Assembly: GCA_023143305.1 (NCBI GenBank)
Contig: JAGLHV010000052.1
Location: forward strand, 1-7,522
Direction: 5' to 3'
Source of the DNA: a bacterium
GTDB lineage: Bacteria > CBDUZB01 > JAGLHV01
Length of the DNA: 7,522 nucleotides
The translations under genes were made by a program, and so were the position numbers. Shown piece by piece: positions 1 to 6,490 of the stretch. Numbering within the stretch: position 1 is the first letter of the stretch; the number at the start of each line of letters is the position of its first letter. The notes beneath the pieces were generated by a model. The model was not told the origin of the DNA. It searched no databases and worked only from the letters and a program-made list of their open reading frames with translations.

Positions 1-123
1 TCGTTCAAAACACATTTTGCCTTTATTTTTTTCTAAGATTGTTTAATAAAGAAATATATATTTTTCACTAAATGCATAGTTTTACCCTATGGACATATAA
101 AAAAAAGCTAATATCCGAGAGAA

Positions 124-2340
124 ATGATGAGAAAAGCAGTTCTATTTATAATAATTAGTTTAATAATAAATAATGGGTTTATTTTTGGCTCTGAGATGAA
201 GGTACCTGCCGGAGTAGAGGTATCTGCTTTAGGGGGCGCCGGGACTTCTATGGTGCGAGAGGAATCAGTATATTATAATCCGGCGGCACTTGCTTTTTTC
301 AGAGAGCCTTCTATCGTTACTTCGTGGCAAAGATGGTATGATTTTATTAATAAAGGCCAGATTATTGGTATTTTTCCCTGCTTTAAAAAAGTGACCATTG
401 GAATTTTTGATAGTTATTCGATTACAAAAAAAATAGATTGTTGGGATGAAGATAATAATCAGATTAATTCTTCCCGTTTTTTTTCTAATTTAGTAAATAT
501 GTCTATTGGTTTCCGGTTAATAAATAATTTATCCATTGGTGGTAGTATAAAATATCTTACCGAAAATACTGAAGAGGAACAGGTCTCTTCTAATCTCGCC
601 GGTGATTTATCCGTTTTTACCCAATATAAGGAAATAATAAATATGGGGGTTAATTGGCAAAACATAGGTAATGTTCAGGAGAGTGTGGTGAAAGCGGGGG
701 TTTCTATGTCGGACAGATCAGAAAAACTTTCATCTTTTCCCACGATAATTAGTTTAGATTTAAATTATCCTTTACGCTTTAACCCTTATTTATCTCTGGG
801 AATGGAAACATTTCTTTATTCAATATTATATGTCCGGGTAGGATATAGAACGGGACCTTTAGATCTGGAAAGATTGGGACATTTGAATGGGTTAAGTTTT
901 GGATTTGGAATTAAGCCTTTTAAAGAAAGTAATTGGCAGTTGGATTATGCTTTTGTTCCTAACGGGGATTTAGGACAAAAACATCAGGTAAGTATGAAAT
1001 ATAAATTTGGTAAAAAATTAAAGTTAACCAAAACCGATCAGGAGGAAGCAACATCCCGGACAAAAGAAGAATTCTTAGAGGAAGGACAAATAAAAACAGA
1101 AAGTCTTTTCGAAGAAGGTCTTCAATTAGTACAACAAGAAAATTATTTAGAAGCAATACTTGTTTTTAACAGATGTCTAAAACAAAATCCGGATTATCAG
1201 CAAGCAAAAGTTCTACTTAAAGAAGCTTCTACTAAACTGGACAAAGAAATTACCCTGGAAGGGCAGGATTCAATGATTTTTCAGGGTGTGAAAGAATATT
1301 ATATAAAAGGAATCAATCAGTACAAAAAACATAATTTTGAGGGGGCAATTGGAGAATTTAATAAAGTTATAAAGCATACTTTTCATCCTAAGACCAGAAA
1401 ATATTTAGAGCAGGCAAAGCAACATCTTACAATCCTGGAAAACAAAAAACAGGCAAATTTATATTTTCAGCGTGCGAAAAGTTTAATCAAAGAAGGACAA
1501 TATACTCAGGCGGAAGAAAATTTAAAAAAGAGCCTTTTTTATTATTCTGATTATTTGCCGGCAAAAAAATTATTAGAGCAAGTATCACTTAAAACCCATA
1601 CGGAACAAAAATTGAAGAAACATTTTATTACGGGAGAGAAAAATTTTAAGCAAGGTCAATATGAAAAAGCTTTGATTAAATTTTATTATGTATTAAAACT
1701 CAATCCGGAAAACAAAAAAGCTTTACAAATGATTACTAGATGTGGTTTAAAAATTATAAAAAAAGATAAAGCAGAAAAAATTTCCCCCAAAAAGAGAAAA
1801 AATTATTTAAAAAAAGGAAAGATTTATGAGAAACAAGGGAATTATCAGCAAGCTATTGCTCACTATGCAACGATAATTGTTCATCAGCCGGCGGACATGG
1901 AAGTTCTTAAAGAAATACAAAGAGTTTATCGAAAAGGACAAAGAGAGGAAAAAGAGCAAAAAAATAAAAAGCAGATTCTTCTGCAGCAGAAAAAAGAAAA
2001 AATCAGTCAATATAGTAAAGAAGCCGAAGAAGCATATAAAGCAGGTAGATATAATTTTGCGATTGAATATTGGCAGAAGGTTTTGGATTTAGATGCGGAA
2101 AACGAATATGCTGAAGAAGGAATGAAAAAATGCAGCAAAAAGTTGGAAAGAGCAACGGGTAAGGGTGTGAATTTAAAGGTAGTGGAAGAATATTATAAAC
2201 AGGGTTTGATTTATTATAATCAGGGAAAATATCAGGAAGCGATATTTGAATGGAAAAAGGTTTTAGAATTAATTCCTGAACATGAAAAAGCAAAGGCAAA
2301 TATAAAGGCAGTAGAGGAAAAAATGCAGGTGACCAGATAA
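124..2340 (+). CDS. PorV/UPF0164-like outer-membrane beta-barrel fused to C-terminal TPR domain
   Basis: Predicted secreted protein of 738 residues. Residues 1-23 look like a signal peptide (basic MMRK, then a hydrophobic stretch, with cleavage probably near FGS-E). Residues about 25-300 match the PorV/PorQ/UPF0164 style of outer-membrane barrel: an early glycine-rich GGAGTS, then SVYYNPAAL at 48-56, followed by alternating amphipathic strands. From about 327 the protein becomes helical with roughly seven TPR-like units starting near 327, 391, 447, 499, 561, 630 and 690; each has the pattern G/A..Y..A...(F/Y/W)..V/L.....P/D. If the barrel sits in the outer membrane, the TPR tail would lie in the periplasm as a scaffold; this is inference. 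An in-frame TAA at 109-111 limits the start to the ATG at 124 or 127. The ribosome site (GAGAGA) is weak and lies almost against the ATG at 124, so 127 is equally possible. The exact role is unknown. Confidence 0.85.
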   Translation: MMRKAVLFIIISLIINNGFIFGSEMKVPAGVEVSALGGAGTSMVREESVYYNPAALAFFREPSIVTSWQRWYDFINKGQIIGIFPCFKKVTIGIFDSYSITKKIDCWDEDNNQINSSRFFSNLVNMSIGFRLINNLSIGGSIKYLTENTEEEQVSSNLAGDLSVFTQYKEIINMGVNWQNIGNVQESVVKAGVSMSDRSEKLSSFPTIISLDLNYPLRFNPYLSLGMETFLYSILYVRVGYRTGPLDLERLGHLNGLSFGFGIKPFKESNWQLDYAFVPNGDLGQKHQVSMKYKFGKKLKLTKTDQEEATSRTKEEFLEEGQIKTESLFEEGLQLVQQENYLEAILVFNRCLKQNPDYQQAKVLLKEASTKLDKEITLEGQDSMIFQGVKEYYIKGINQYKKHNFEGAIGEFNKVIKHTFHPKTRKYLEQAKQHLTILENKKQANLYFQRAKSLIKEGQYTQAEENLKKSLFYYSDYLPAKKLLEQVSLKTHTEQKLKKHFITGEKNFKQGQYEKALIKFYYVLKLNPENKKALQMITRCGLKIIKKDKAEKISPKKRKNYLKKGKIYEKQGNYQQAIAHYATIIVHQPADMEVLKEIQRVYRKGQREEKEQKNKKQILLQQKKEKISQYSKEAEEAYKAGRYNFAIEYWQKVLDLDAENEYAEEGMKKCSKKLERATGKGVNLKVVEEYYKQGLIYYNQGKYQEAIFEWKKVLELIPEHEKAKANIKAVEEKMQVTR
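327..1020 (+). other. PorV-like beta-barrel region of the first gene
   Basis: This covers roughly residues 69-299 of the first protein. Alternating hydrophobic strands and turns recur (for example MSIGFRLINNLSIGGSIKYL and NWQLDYAFVPNGDLGQKHQV), ending in VSMKYKFG, which resembles a closing barrel strand. The family call rests on this pattern plus the NPAAL motif just before it. The strand count was not determined. Confidence 0.55.
1102..2292 (+). repeat. Array of about seven TPR-coding units
   Basis: TPR-like helix pairs begin near residues 327, 391, 447, 499, 561, 630 and 690. Examples are QGQYEKALIKFYYVLKLNPE and QGKYQEAIFEWKKVLELIPE. The spacing between units is about 52-69 residues rather than the 34 of a packed TPR superhelix, so each helix pair is separated by a charged, lysine- and glutamate-rich helical linker. 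The nucleotide repeats are diverged, so this is an old protein-level repeat rather than a recent tandem duplication. Confidence 0.75.
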
Positions 2341-2364
2341 ATATTAAAAGAAAGGGGAAAAAGA

Positions 2365-2844
2365 GTGAAGTTAAAATTTAAACTGCAGGAATCCAACAGT
2401 CCTGAAATTGAGTTGGATAAATCTTTCTGGTTAGGTAAGATTAAAGTTTGTGTTAATGGGAAAGAAGTAAAACCAATGAAGGAAAAAGGGAATCCCTTCC
2501 CTATTCCTATGGGAGATGGGACAGTCAAAAAAATGCTGGTAAAAGGAGGACTGGATGATCTTCCTAAAGTCATTGTTGACGGAAAACGGATTCATTTAGG
2601 CAGAAAACTATTTTGGTATGAATATGCTTTAGGTTTGATACCGGTTGTGCTTTTAATGGGAGGAGCATGGGGCGGCTTTTGCGGAGGTGTAGGGGTACTG
2701 GTTAATTTCAAAATCTTAAGGACTTCTTACACAATGAGGACGAAGGTTTTATTTGTTGTGGGGGTTACTTTTTTTTCCAGTTTTATTTATGCAATAATTG
2801 TTGTTATGTTTCACCTTTTAATGAGTGCGGGTGGGGCTATATAA
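2365..2844 (+). CDS. Small protein with soluble N-terminus and two membrane helices, function unknown
   Basis: A 159-residue protein that I do not recognise. Residues 1-80 are polar and probably beta-rich, and contain two similar short motifs, KVCVNGKEV (27-35) and KVIVDGKRI (68-76). Residues about 86-115 form a first membrane helix that is unusually glycine-rich (GGAWGGFCGGVG), a pattern that favours tight helix packing. Residues about 127-152 form a second helix. There is no signal peptide, so the N-terminal part probably lies in the cytoplasm, with both ends on the same side of the membrane. The start is GTG, preceded by a good AAGGGG ribosome site at 2352-2357. The gene follows the PorV-TPR gene by 24 bp with no terminator between them, so the two are probably co-transcribed. 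No catalytic residues are evident. Confidence 0.8.
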   Translation: MKLKFKLQESNSPEIELDKSFWLGKIKVCVNGKEVKPMKEKGNPFPIPMGDGTVKKMLVKGGLDDLPKVIVDGKRIHLGRKLFWYEYALGLIPVVLLMGGAWGGFCGGVGVLVNFKILRTSYTMRTKVLFVVGVTFFSSFIYAIIVVMFHLLMSAGGAI

Positions 2845-2849
2845 AAAGA

Positions 2850-2865
2850 AAAAGTGTGCACTTTT
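2850..2865. promoter_or_regulatory. Short inverted repeat upstream of the promoter
   Basis: The sequence AAAAGTG-TG-CACTTTT has two 7-base arms and a 2-base centre. It lies just after the stop of the two-helix protein and about 30 bp before the -35 box of the downstream promoter. The centre is too tight for a good RNA hairpin and no U-run follows, so a protein-binding operator is somewhat more likely than a terminator. It could also be chance in AT-rich DNA. Confidence 0.3.
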
Positions 2866-2896
2866 AATTCTTAAATAACAAAAAAACAAACTTAAC

Positions 2897-2925
2897 TTGA
2901 CATTGTTTTAATGTAAATGTATAAT
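2897..2925 (+). promoter_or_regulatory. Consensus sigma70-type promoter
   Basis: The -35 box TTGACA (2897-2902) and the -10 box TATAAT (2920-2925) both match the housekeeping consensus exactly and are separated by the optimal 17 bp. Transcription would start near 2932, giving a leader of about 118 nt before the ATG at 3050. The promoter points at the stalk protein gene and lies entirely outside coding sequence, which supports it being real. Confidence 0.8.
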
Positions 2926-3019
2926 ATCTTACTTAATTTTTTCTTTATCAGTGTTATTTATTAGAGGTATCTATTTTTTGTGAATAGGTACTTTTTTGTC
3001 TTATTTAATGACTCTGAAG

Positions 3020-3038
3020 AAGGGGTATTAAAAGGGGT
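3020..3038 (+). promoter_or_regulatory. Duplicated AAGGGGT ribosome-site-like motif
   Basis: AAGGGGT occurs at 3020-3026 and again at 3032-3038. The second copy ends about 12 nt before the ATG at 3050, slightly far for a normal Shine-Dalgarno. A further AAGG sits directly against the ATG. An in-frame TAA at 3029-3031 with no start codon between it and 3050 makes ATG 3050 the earliest possible start, so one of these copies is the likely ribosome site. Confidence 0.4.
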
Positions 3039-3049
3039 TTTTAGCAAGG

Positions 3050-3904
3050 ATGAAGAAAACAAATGTATTAAAATTTTTGATAGTTATAAATCTGTTAGCA
3101 ATTGTTTTAATTGTCTGGTTCGCCTGGATACAAGATCCAAAATCTGTTTTAGAAGATACTCCGGAAATAAAAGTAGAAACGATAAAGTTAGAGTCGATGG
3201 AAAATTTTAAAGAACCTTTGCAGGAAGAAATAACCAAGCAAAAAAAACCAGAGAAAAAAGAAAAAAAAGTAATAAAAAAACCGGAAAAAAAAGTAATAAA
3301 AACGGCAAAGAAGAAAAAACCGGAAAAAAAAGAAGTTGTTCCTGAAAAAACAGCTAAAGTTTGTATTTATGGTTTGCTAAGTGATAAATATACGGAACCT
3401 TCTTTGAAATTTGATACGGCTAATCCCGGAAATGTAGATGGGGGGTATTTAGGTGCCTGGGGGTCGGCGCAGGTAAAGGGCGGTATTCCGGATACTTATA
3501 ATGATCCTCCTTCCAGTCTTAAAGTTGCCTGTGTTGGCGGATGGGGTGGTGTCTGGTTTCAATTTGGATTTGATCCTAAGGGTTCCCCGGGTGAAGCCAT
3601 GGAAAGAGATATGTCTCTTTATGGAAAATATATAAGGTTCGACATGAAAAGTGACGGAGAAGTAATTGTAGGTATGGAGTGGTGGGATGAAATTGCTCAA
3701 AATAAAGATTCAGCCGATATAAAAATTAAACATGATTTAAAATTTCCTACGGATAATAAATGGCATTCTGTTAAAATTGAGTTCACCAAAATAAGAGGAA
3801 AAAATTACGGTCATTCGATTAATTTTAAAAAAATAAAATTACCGGTAAGTTTTTGCGGGGAAAATGTCACTTTTTATATTGATAATTTAAGATGGGAAAA
3901 ATAA
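3050..3904 (+). CDS. Membrane-anchored protein with Lys-rich stalk and CBM-like beta-sandwich
   Basis: A 284-residue protein. After MKKTNVLK comes one hydrophobic segment (about 8-27) followed by Trp-rich residues and no evident cleavage site, so it probably acts as an uncleaved inner-membrane anchor with the rest in the periplasm. Residues about 54-100 form a lysine, glutamate and proline stalk with a near-repeat of 8 residues (KKVIKKPE). Residues about 104-284 form a beta-rich domain with many Trp and Gly (GGWGGVWFQFGF, GMEWWDE) and end in VTFYIDNLRWEK. A final strand of the type FYIDNLRW is typical of carbohydrate-binding modules and related jelly-roll domains. The anchor plus charged stalk resembles TonB, but the C-terminal domain does not look like the TonB domain. 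Glycan or cell-wall binding is inferred; no enzyme motif is seen. It has its own consensus promoter upstream. Confidence 0.8.
   Translation: MKKTNVLKFLIVINLLAIVLIVWFAWIQDPKSVLEDTPEIKVETIKLESMENFKEPLQEEITKQKKPEKKEKKVIKKPEKKVIKTAKKKKPEKKEVVPEKTAKVCIYGLLSDKYTEPSLKFDTANPGNVDGGYLGAWGSAQVKGGIPDTYNDPPSSLKVACVGGWGGVWFQFGFDPKGSPGEAMERDMSLYGKYIRFDMKSDGEVIVGMEWWDEIAQNKDSADIKIKHDLKFPTDNKWHSVKIEFTKIRGKNYGHSINFKKIKLPVSFCGENVTFYIDNLRWEK
3261..3302 (+). repeat. Tandem 24-bp repeat with A8 runs inside the stalk
   Basis: The 18-base word A8-GTAATAAAAA occurs at 3261-3278 and 3285-3302, a period of 24 bp or 8 codons (KKVIKKPE). A third run of eight A follows at 3324-3331. The whole period keeps the reading frame, so copy-number change would lengthen or shorten the stalk without breaking the gene. 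Confidence 0.7.
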
Positions 3905-3947
3905 AGAAGAAGACAAAACAAAAGTCCATAGTCGACAGACAAAAACA

Positions 3948-3979
3948 GGCACAAAGGCATCAAGGCACAGAGGCACAGA
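3948..3979. repeat. Four tandem 8-bp units of GGCACAGA type
   Basis: Consecutive units are GGCACAAA, GGCATCAA, GGCACAGA and GGCACAGA, exactly 8 bp each with no spacers. The last two copies are identical and the first two differ by one to three bases from them. The array is outside any gene. Confidence 0.85.
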
Positions 3980-3991
3980 GTTAAAGAACTC
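3978..3991. repeat. Small inverted repeat at the end of the 8-bp array
   Basis: GAGTT-AAAG-AACTC forms a 5-bp stem with a 4-base loop and overlaps the last bases of the tandem 8-mer array. It is too short and has no T-run, so it is not a normal terminator. Confidence 0.45.
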
Positions 3992-4139
3992 AAGACAAAA
4001 ATTAGTCCATCGTCTATTGATAACAAATAACATAATCAACCACAACGACAGTTATGAATTATGAGTTAAAAACAAAAACAGATTTAGTTCATAGTCCATA
4101 GATAACAGATAAAAGATATAAAGACGGTTAATAAAGACA

Positions 4140-4205
4140 GTTGAATTAGTTTAGATTGGTTAGATAAAGACAAAGACAGTTTTATTGGTTTAGATTTGTT
4201 GAATT
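4140..4205. repeat. Direct repeats of GTTGAATT and TTTAGATT type
   Basis: GTTGAATT is present at 4140-4147 and 4198-4205. Between them, TTTAGATTGGTTAGAT is followed by a degenerate second copy containing ATTGGTTTAGATTTG, and AAAGACAGTT-like words recur near 4134 and 4172. The impression is of a diverged pair of roughly 50-60 bp units. Confidence 0.5.
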
Positions 4206-4237
4206 GATAAAAGATAAAAAACAAAAAAATAGATACT

Positions 4238-4260
4238 AAATCCGAAATACGAAATGAATC
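4238..4260. repeat. Tandem 7-bp units AAATCCG/AAATACG
   Basis: AAATCCG (4238-4244) is followed directly by AAATACG (4245-4251) and a degenerate third start, AAATGAATC. This is non-coding and lies about 50 bp upstream of the TTG start of the barrel gene. Confidence 0.55.
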
Positions 4261-4292
4261 TATGTTTTTTTCTCCTTCTTGATGAGGGGATA

Positions 4293-4311
4293 GAGGGTGG
4301 GTAAATAATTG
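4293..4311 (+). promoter_or_regulatory. Ribosome site and TTG start of the barrel gene
   Basis: GAGGGTGG at 4293-4300 lies 8 bases before TTG 4309-4311. An in-frame TAA ends immediately before the TTG, which excludes any upstream start. The signal peptide begins right at the TTG (M-K-K-I-L-I-V), which supports the choice. Confidence 0.65.
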
Positions 4312-6426
4312 AAGAAGATATTGATTGTTTTTAAATATAGTGTGGTTGTCTTTTTTTTATTAAGCGTTAGTTGTTTAACTGCTTTTGGTCAGGGAAAAAG
4401 TAGCACCACTCTTTATTTATATTTTGCTGATGAAGGAATTTATCCTGATACAAGTGTTTTAGAAGATCCTTTTAATCCTTACTCTAAATATTTGGTAAGT
4501 GAATTGGAAAGGATTAAATGGAAGCACATAAATAGTGATAATTCGCGCGATGATTTTTATGTTTGGGCAACTTATCTTGCGTTGGTGCCCGGTGCGGAAG
4601 CTCAGTATTATACGGCAATGGCTTTGGAGAAAGCAAGTTCAAAAGAAGAAATTGTCCGGGGAATGCCTCATAAAGGACTGGTCTTCCGGGGTTTTGGTAA
4701 TTTAAAGGAACAAGCAGTTAGAGCATATCAGTCAATAATTAATCATTGGCCCAAGGCAATGAGTTACGATCCCCGTCAAAAGTTATGGTGGTCTTTGGAA
4801 GAAGGTTCCCGAAAAGCTATTTATCGTCTGGGAAAAACACCCGTGGTTCATCGTCCTCTTCCTTTTTCTTTGGTTGGCGGAAAATATGAAATGAGAATGG
4901 TAACTAATGATACGACCGGTTATTATCAATATGATTGGGCCTGGCATCCGGAGGGAGTGGAAACAGAACAATGGGGGATTAATCAATATCATTCTTTAGG
5001 AATGGATTTAGGTTTGAATTATGGCCGAAAAATTAAAGGCATTTGCGGAATAGAAATATTTGCTAACCGGGTTGCTTATTGGGATGCGCTGTCTTATCGG
5101 GAGGATAATGTCGGAGTAGTTATTTCTAAAGTAGATTTAAATTTTTATGGTGATTGGTTTGATACCTGGATATTTAAAAATGTAGGGCATTATCATTGGG
5201 GAGACATGATGGGATTTTATCGGGAGATGTATGAAACCCAATGGGCCAGGCAGTGTAATGCTTTTACTCCCCAGGGTGTAGAGATTAACGGACGGGGAAT
5301 CTTGGATGGGATAACGATGATTGCCGGTGAGGATCCTATTTGGGGAAATAGTTCCGAGGTCTTTTTAAAATATGAAAAAAATGTAGGATTGGCTAATTTT
5401 AAGTTAATGTATAAAGACAAACTAACCAAAAAAGAAACAGGAAAAATAGATTCTTTAACCGGGGGAATGTATTACTACGATTTTAATCCCTGGGATAATC
5501 AAATGAGTGCTTTTTCCCTGAATGTTGGAGGGGAAAGAAGAATTTCCTTGGAATCAGAAATAAAAAAGGTTAATGCGGATAATGAAAATATAGCATGGGG
5601 GGTAAAAGGAAAAGTTAAAATCATTCCACAAAAAGCAGAAATTTCAGCACAATATATTAAAGCAGAGCCATATGCGGGAAATAAAAAAGAATTTTATTTG
5701 CAGACAAGATTTGTTCCTATACCCTGTCTTATTTTAAATAGTGATTATACCTGTCGGGAAAATATTTGGGGTGCTGCTTCTTCTTTTCCTTCTCTGGTTT
5801 TAGATAATCGGGAAGGCACAATTATTAAAGGATCGATTATCTTTGATACAACACCGGAAGTTCCTTTTCGCCTTTGGGATGGAAATTTTAATGAAGATGA
5901 AGATGCTCCTCTTGCTCTGGAGTTTGGATACGAGTTTGCTGATTATCCCGGATATACCGACCGCCAAAAACATTATGATTATATTCAACGTGTCTGGTGG
6001 GAAGAAGGGACCGGTAGTCAGGGGAGATCCCCGGTGAAATTAGACAAAATTTTTGCCCAGCTGCTAATAAATCCTTTTAATAGGGGAGATAGAATAATAA
6101 TAAATTTTGCTACCGGATTAAAACAGGCACAGGCAGGAGCGGATTATGTAGTAAAAGAAGAAACCCGTTTTAAAAATATTGAATTGAGTATGAAAATAGG
6201 ATTTTTCAGAGGTGAAATTAATTGCTTTGTGGATGATTGGATGCCTTATCAAATAGACGGTCCTTTATATGGAATGACTTACGATGAAAGATTTATTATC
6301 TATTTAGGCCGTGTATTTGACCGGCAGGAAAAATTAAAATTGGGTTTAGAATATGAACAGGTAAATGATAGTCATGAATCAGCCGAGTATAAAGAGTATC
6401 GGCTTGTTTGTAGTTTAAAGTTTTAA
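4309..6426 (+). CDS. Exported protein with helical N-terminal part and probable outer-membrane beta-barrel
   Basis: A 705-residue protein that I cannot assign to a named family. Residues 1-27 are a signal peptide (MKK, long hydrophobic core, cleavage probably after TAFG). VSC at 20-22 is not a good lipobox. Residues about 55-175 look helical, with one TPR-like piece (AVRAYQSIINHWPKA, 136-150). From about 185 on, the sequence is aromatic-rich with many alternating strands (for example MDLGLNYGRK, RFIIYLGRVF, LKLGLEYEQV) and ends in RLVCSLKF; a terminal Phe on a beta strand is the usual outer-membrane barrel assembly signal. The start is TTG: an in-frame TAA at 4306-4308 lies directly before it, no ATG occurs before residue 103, and GAGGGTGG sits at 4293-4300. 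The next gene is a sugar ABC permease, so a role in sugar or oligosaccharide passage is possible but unproven. Confidence 0.82.
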   Translation: MKKILIVFKYSVVVFFLLSVSCLTAFGQGKSSTTLYLYFADEGIYPDTSVLEDPFNPYSKYLVSELERIKWKHINSDNSRDDFYVWATYLALVPGAEAQYYTAMALEKASSKEEIVRGMPHKGLVFRGFGNLKEQAVRAYQSIINHWPKAMSYDPRQKLWWSLEEGSRKAIYRLGKTPVVHRPLPFSLVGGKYEMRMVTNDTTGYYQYDWAWHPEGVETEQWGINQYHSLGMDLGLNYGRKIKGICGIEIFANRVAYWDALSYREDNVGVVISKVDLNFYGDWFDTWIFKNVGHYHWGDMMGFYREMYETQWARQCNAFTPQGVEINGRGILDGITMIAGEDPIWGNSSEVFLKYEKNVGLANFKLMYKDKLTKKETGKIDSLTGGMYYYDFNPWDNQMSAFSLNVGGERRISLESEIKKVNADNENIAWGVKGKVKIIPQKAEISAQYIKAEPYAGNKKEFYLQTRFVPIPCLILNSDYTCRENIWGAASSFPSLVLDNREGTIIKGSIIFDTTPEVPFRLWDGNFNEDEDAPLALEFGYEFADYPGYTDRQKHYDYIQRVWWEEGTGSQGRSPVKLDKIFAQLLINPFNRGDRIIINFATGLKQAQAGADYVVKEETRFKNIELSMKIGFFRGEINCFVDDWMPYQIDGPLYGMTYDERFIIYLGRVFDRQEKLKLGLEYEQVNDSHESAEYKEYRLVCSLKF

Positions 6427-6490
6427 TAAAACTAAAAGAAATAAAATCACTAATTAAAAAATGTCATGTAATTTAAATTGTGGCAGGAAA

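Larger units (their letters stand above)
3905..4308. other. 404-bp non-coding region made of several short repeat families
   Basis: No convincing reading frame, tRNA or strong terminator is visible here. The stretch is poor in C and rich in A. It contains at least five repeat types in series: GTCCATAG-like words near 3923, 4003 and 4093; a tandem GGCACAGA array at 3948-3979; TTATGAA/TTATGAG at 4052-4065; TTTAGATTGGTT- and AAAGACAGTT-type words at 4120-4206; and AAATCCG/AAATACG at 4238-4251. No clear promoter was found for the gene at 4309. Confidence 0.75.

Noticed and set aside
5..32. CAAAA-CACA-TTTTG stem followed by a T-rich stretch as a terminator of an upstream gene
   Set aside because: The 5-bp stem is weak, the T-run starts several bases after it, and no upstream gene is visible.
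57..101. Possible promoter before the first gene (TATAAA at 96-101)
   Set aside because: The best -35 at the right distance, TGCATA, matches only three of six consensus bases, and AT-rich DNA gives such -10 boxes by chance.
1807..2299. Other antisense and alternative frames within the TPR part
   Set aside because: They arise from A-rich Lys/Glu codons read in other frames, giving Phe/Leu-rich or Lys-rich strings without a ribosome site.
2232..2573. Minus-strand frame of 113 codons across the end of the PorV-TPR gene and the start of the next
   Set aside because: It is antisense to two well-supported genes, has low-complexity Ser/Phe/Pro content and no recognisable domain.
2980..3210. GTG-started 76-codon frame overlapping the start of the stalk gene
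   Set aside because: It has no ribosome site and runs out of frame through the clear anchor and stalk coding sequence, so it is a shadow frame.
3948..3979. Tandem units considered as a CRISPR array
   Set aside because: Units are 8 bp, directly abutting, without spacers, and no cas gene is present.
4368..4374. Lipoprotein signal (VSC) in the barrel protein
   Set aside because: Position -3 is Ser rather than Leu/Val/Ile, and a better signal peptidase I site (AFG) follows a few residues later.
6419..6433. AGTTTT-AAT-AAAACT hairpin at the end of the barrel gene as a terminator
   Set aside because: The stem has almost only A-T pairs and no T-run follows. It gives no support for ending the transcript before the permease.
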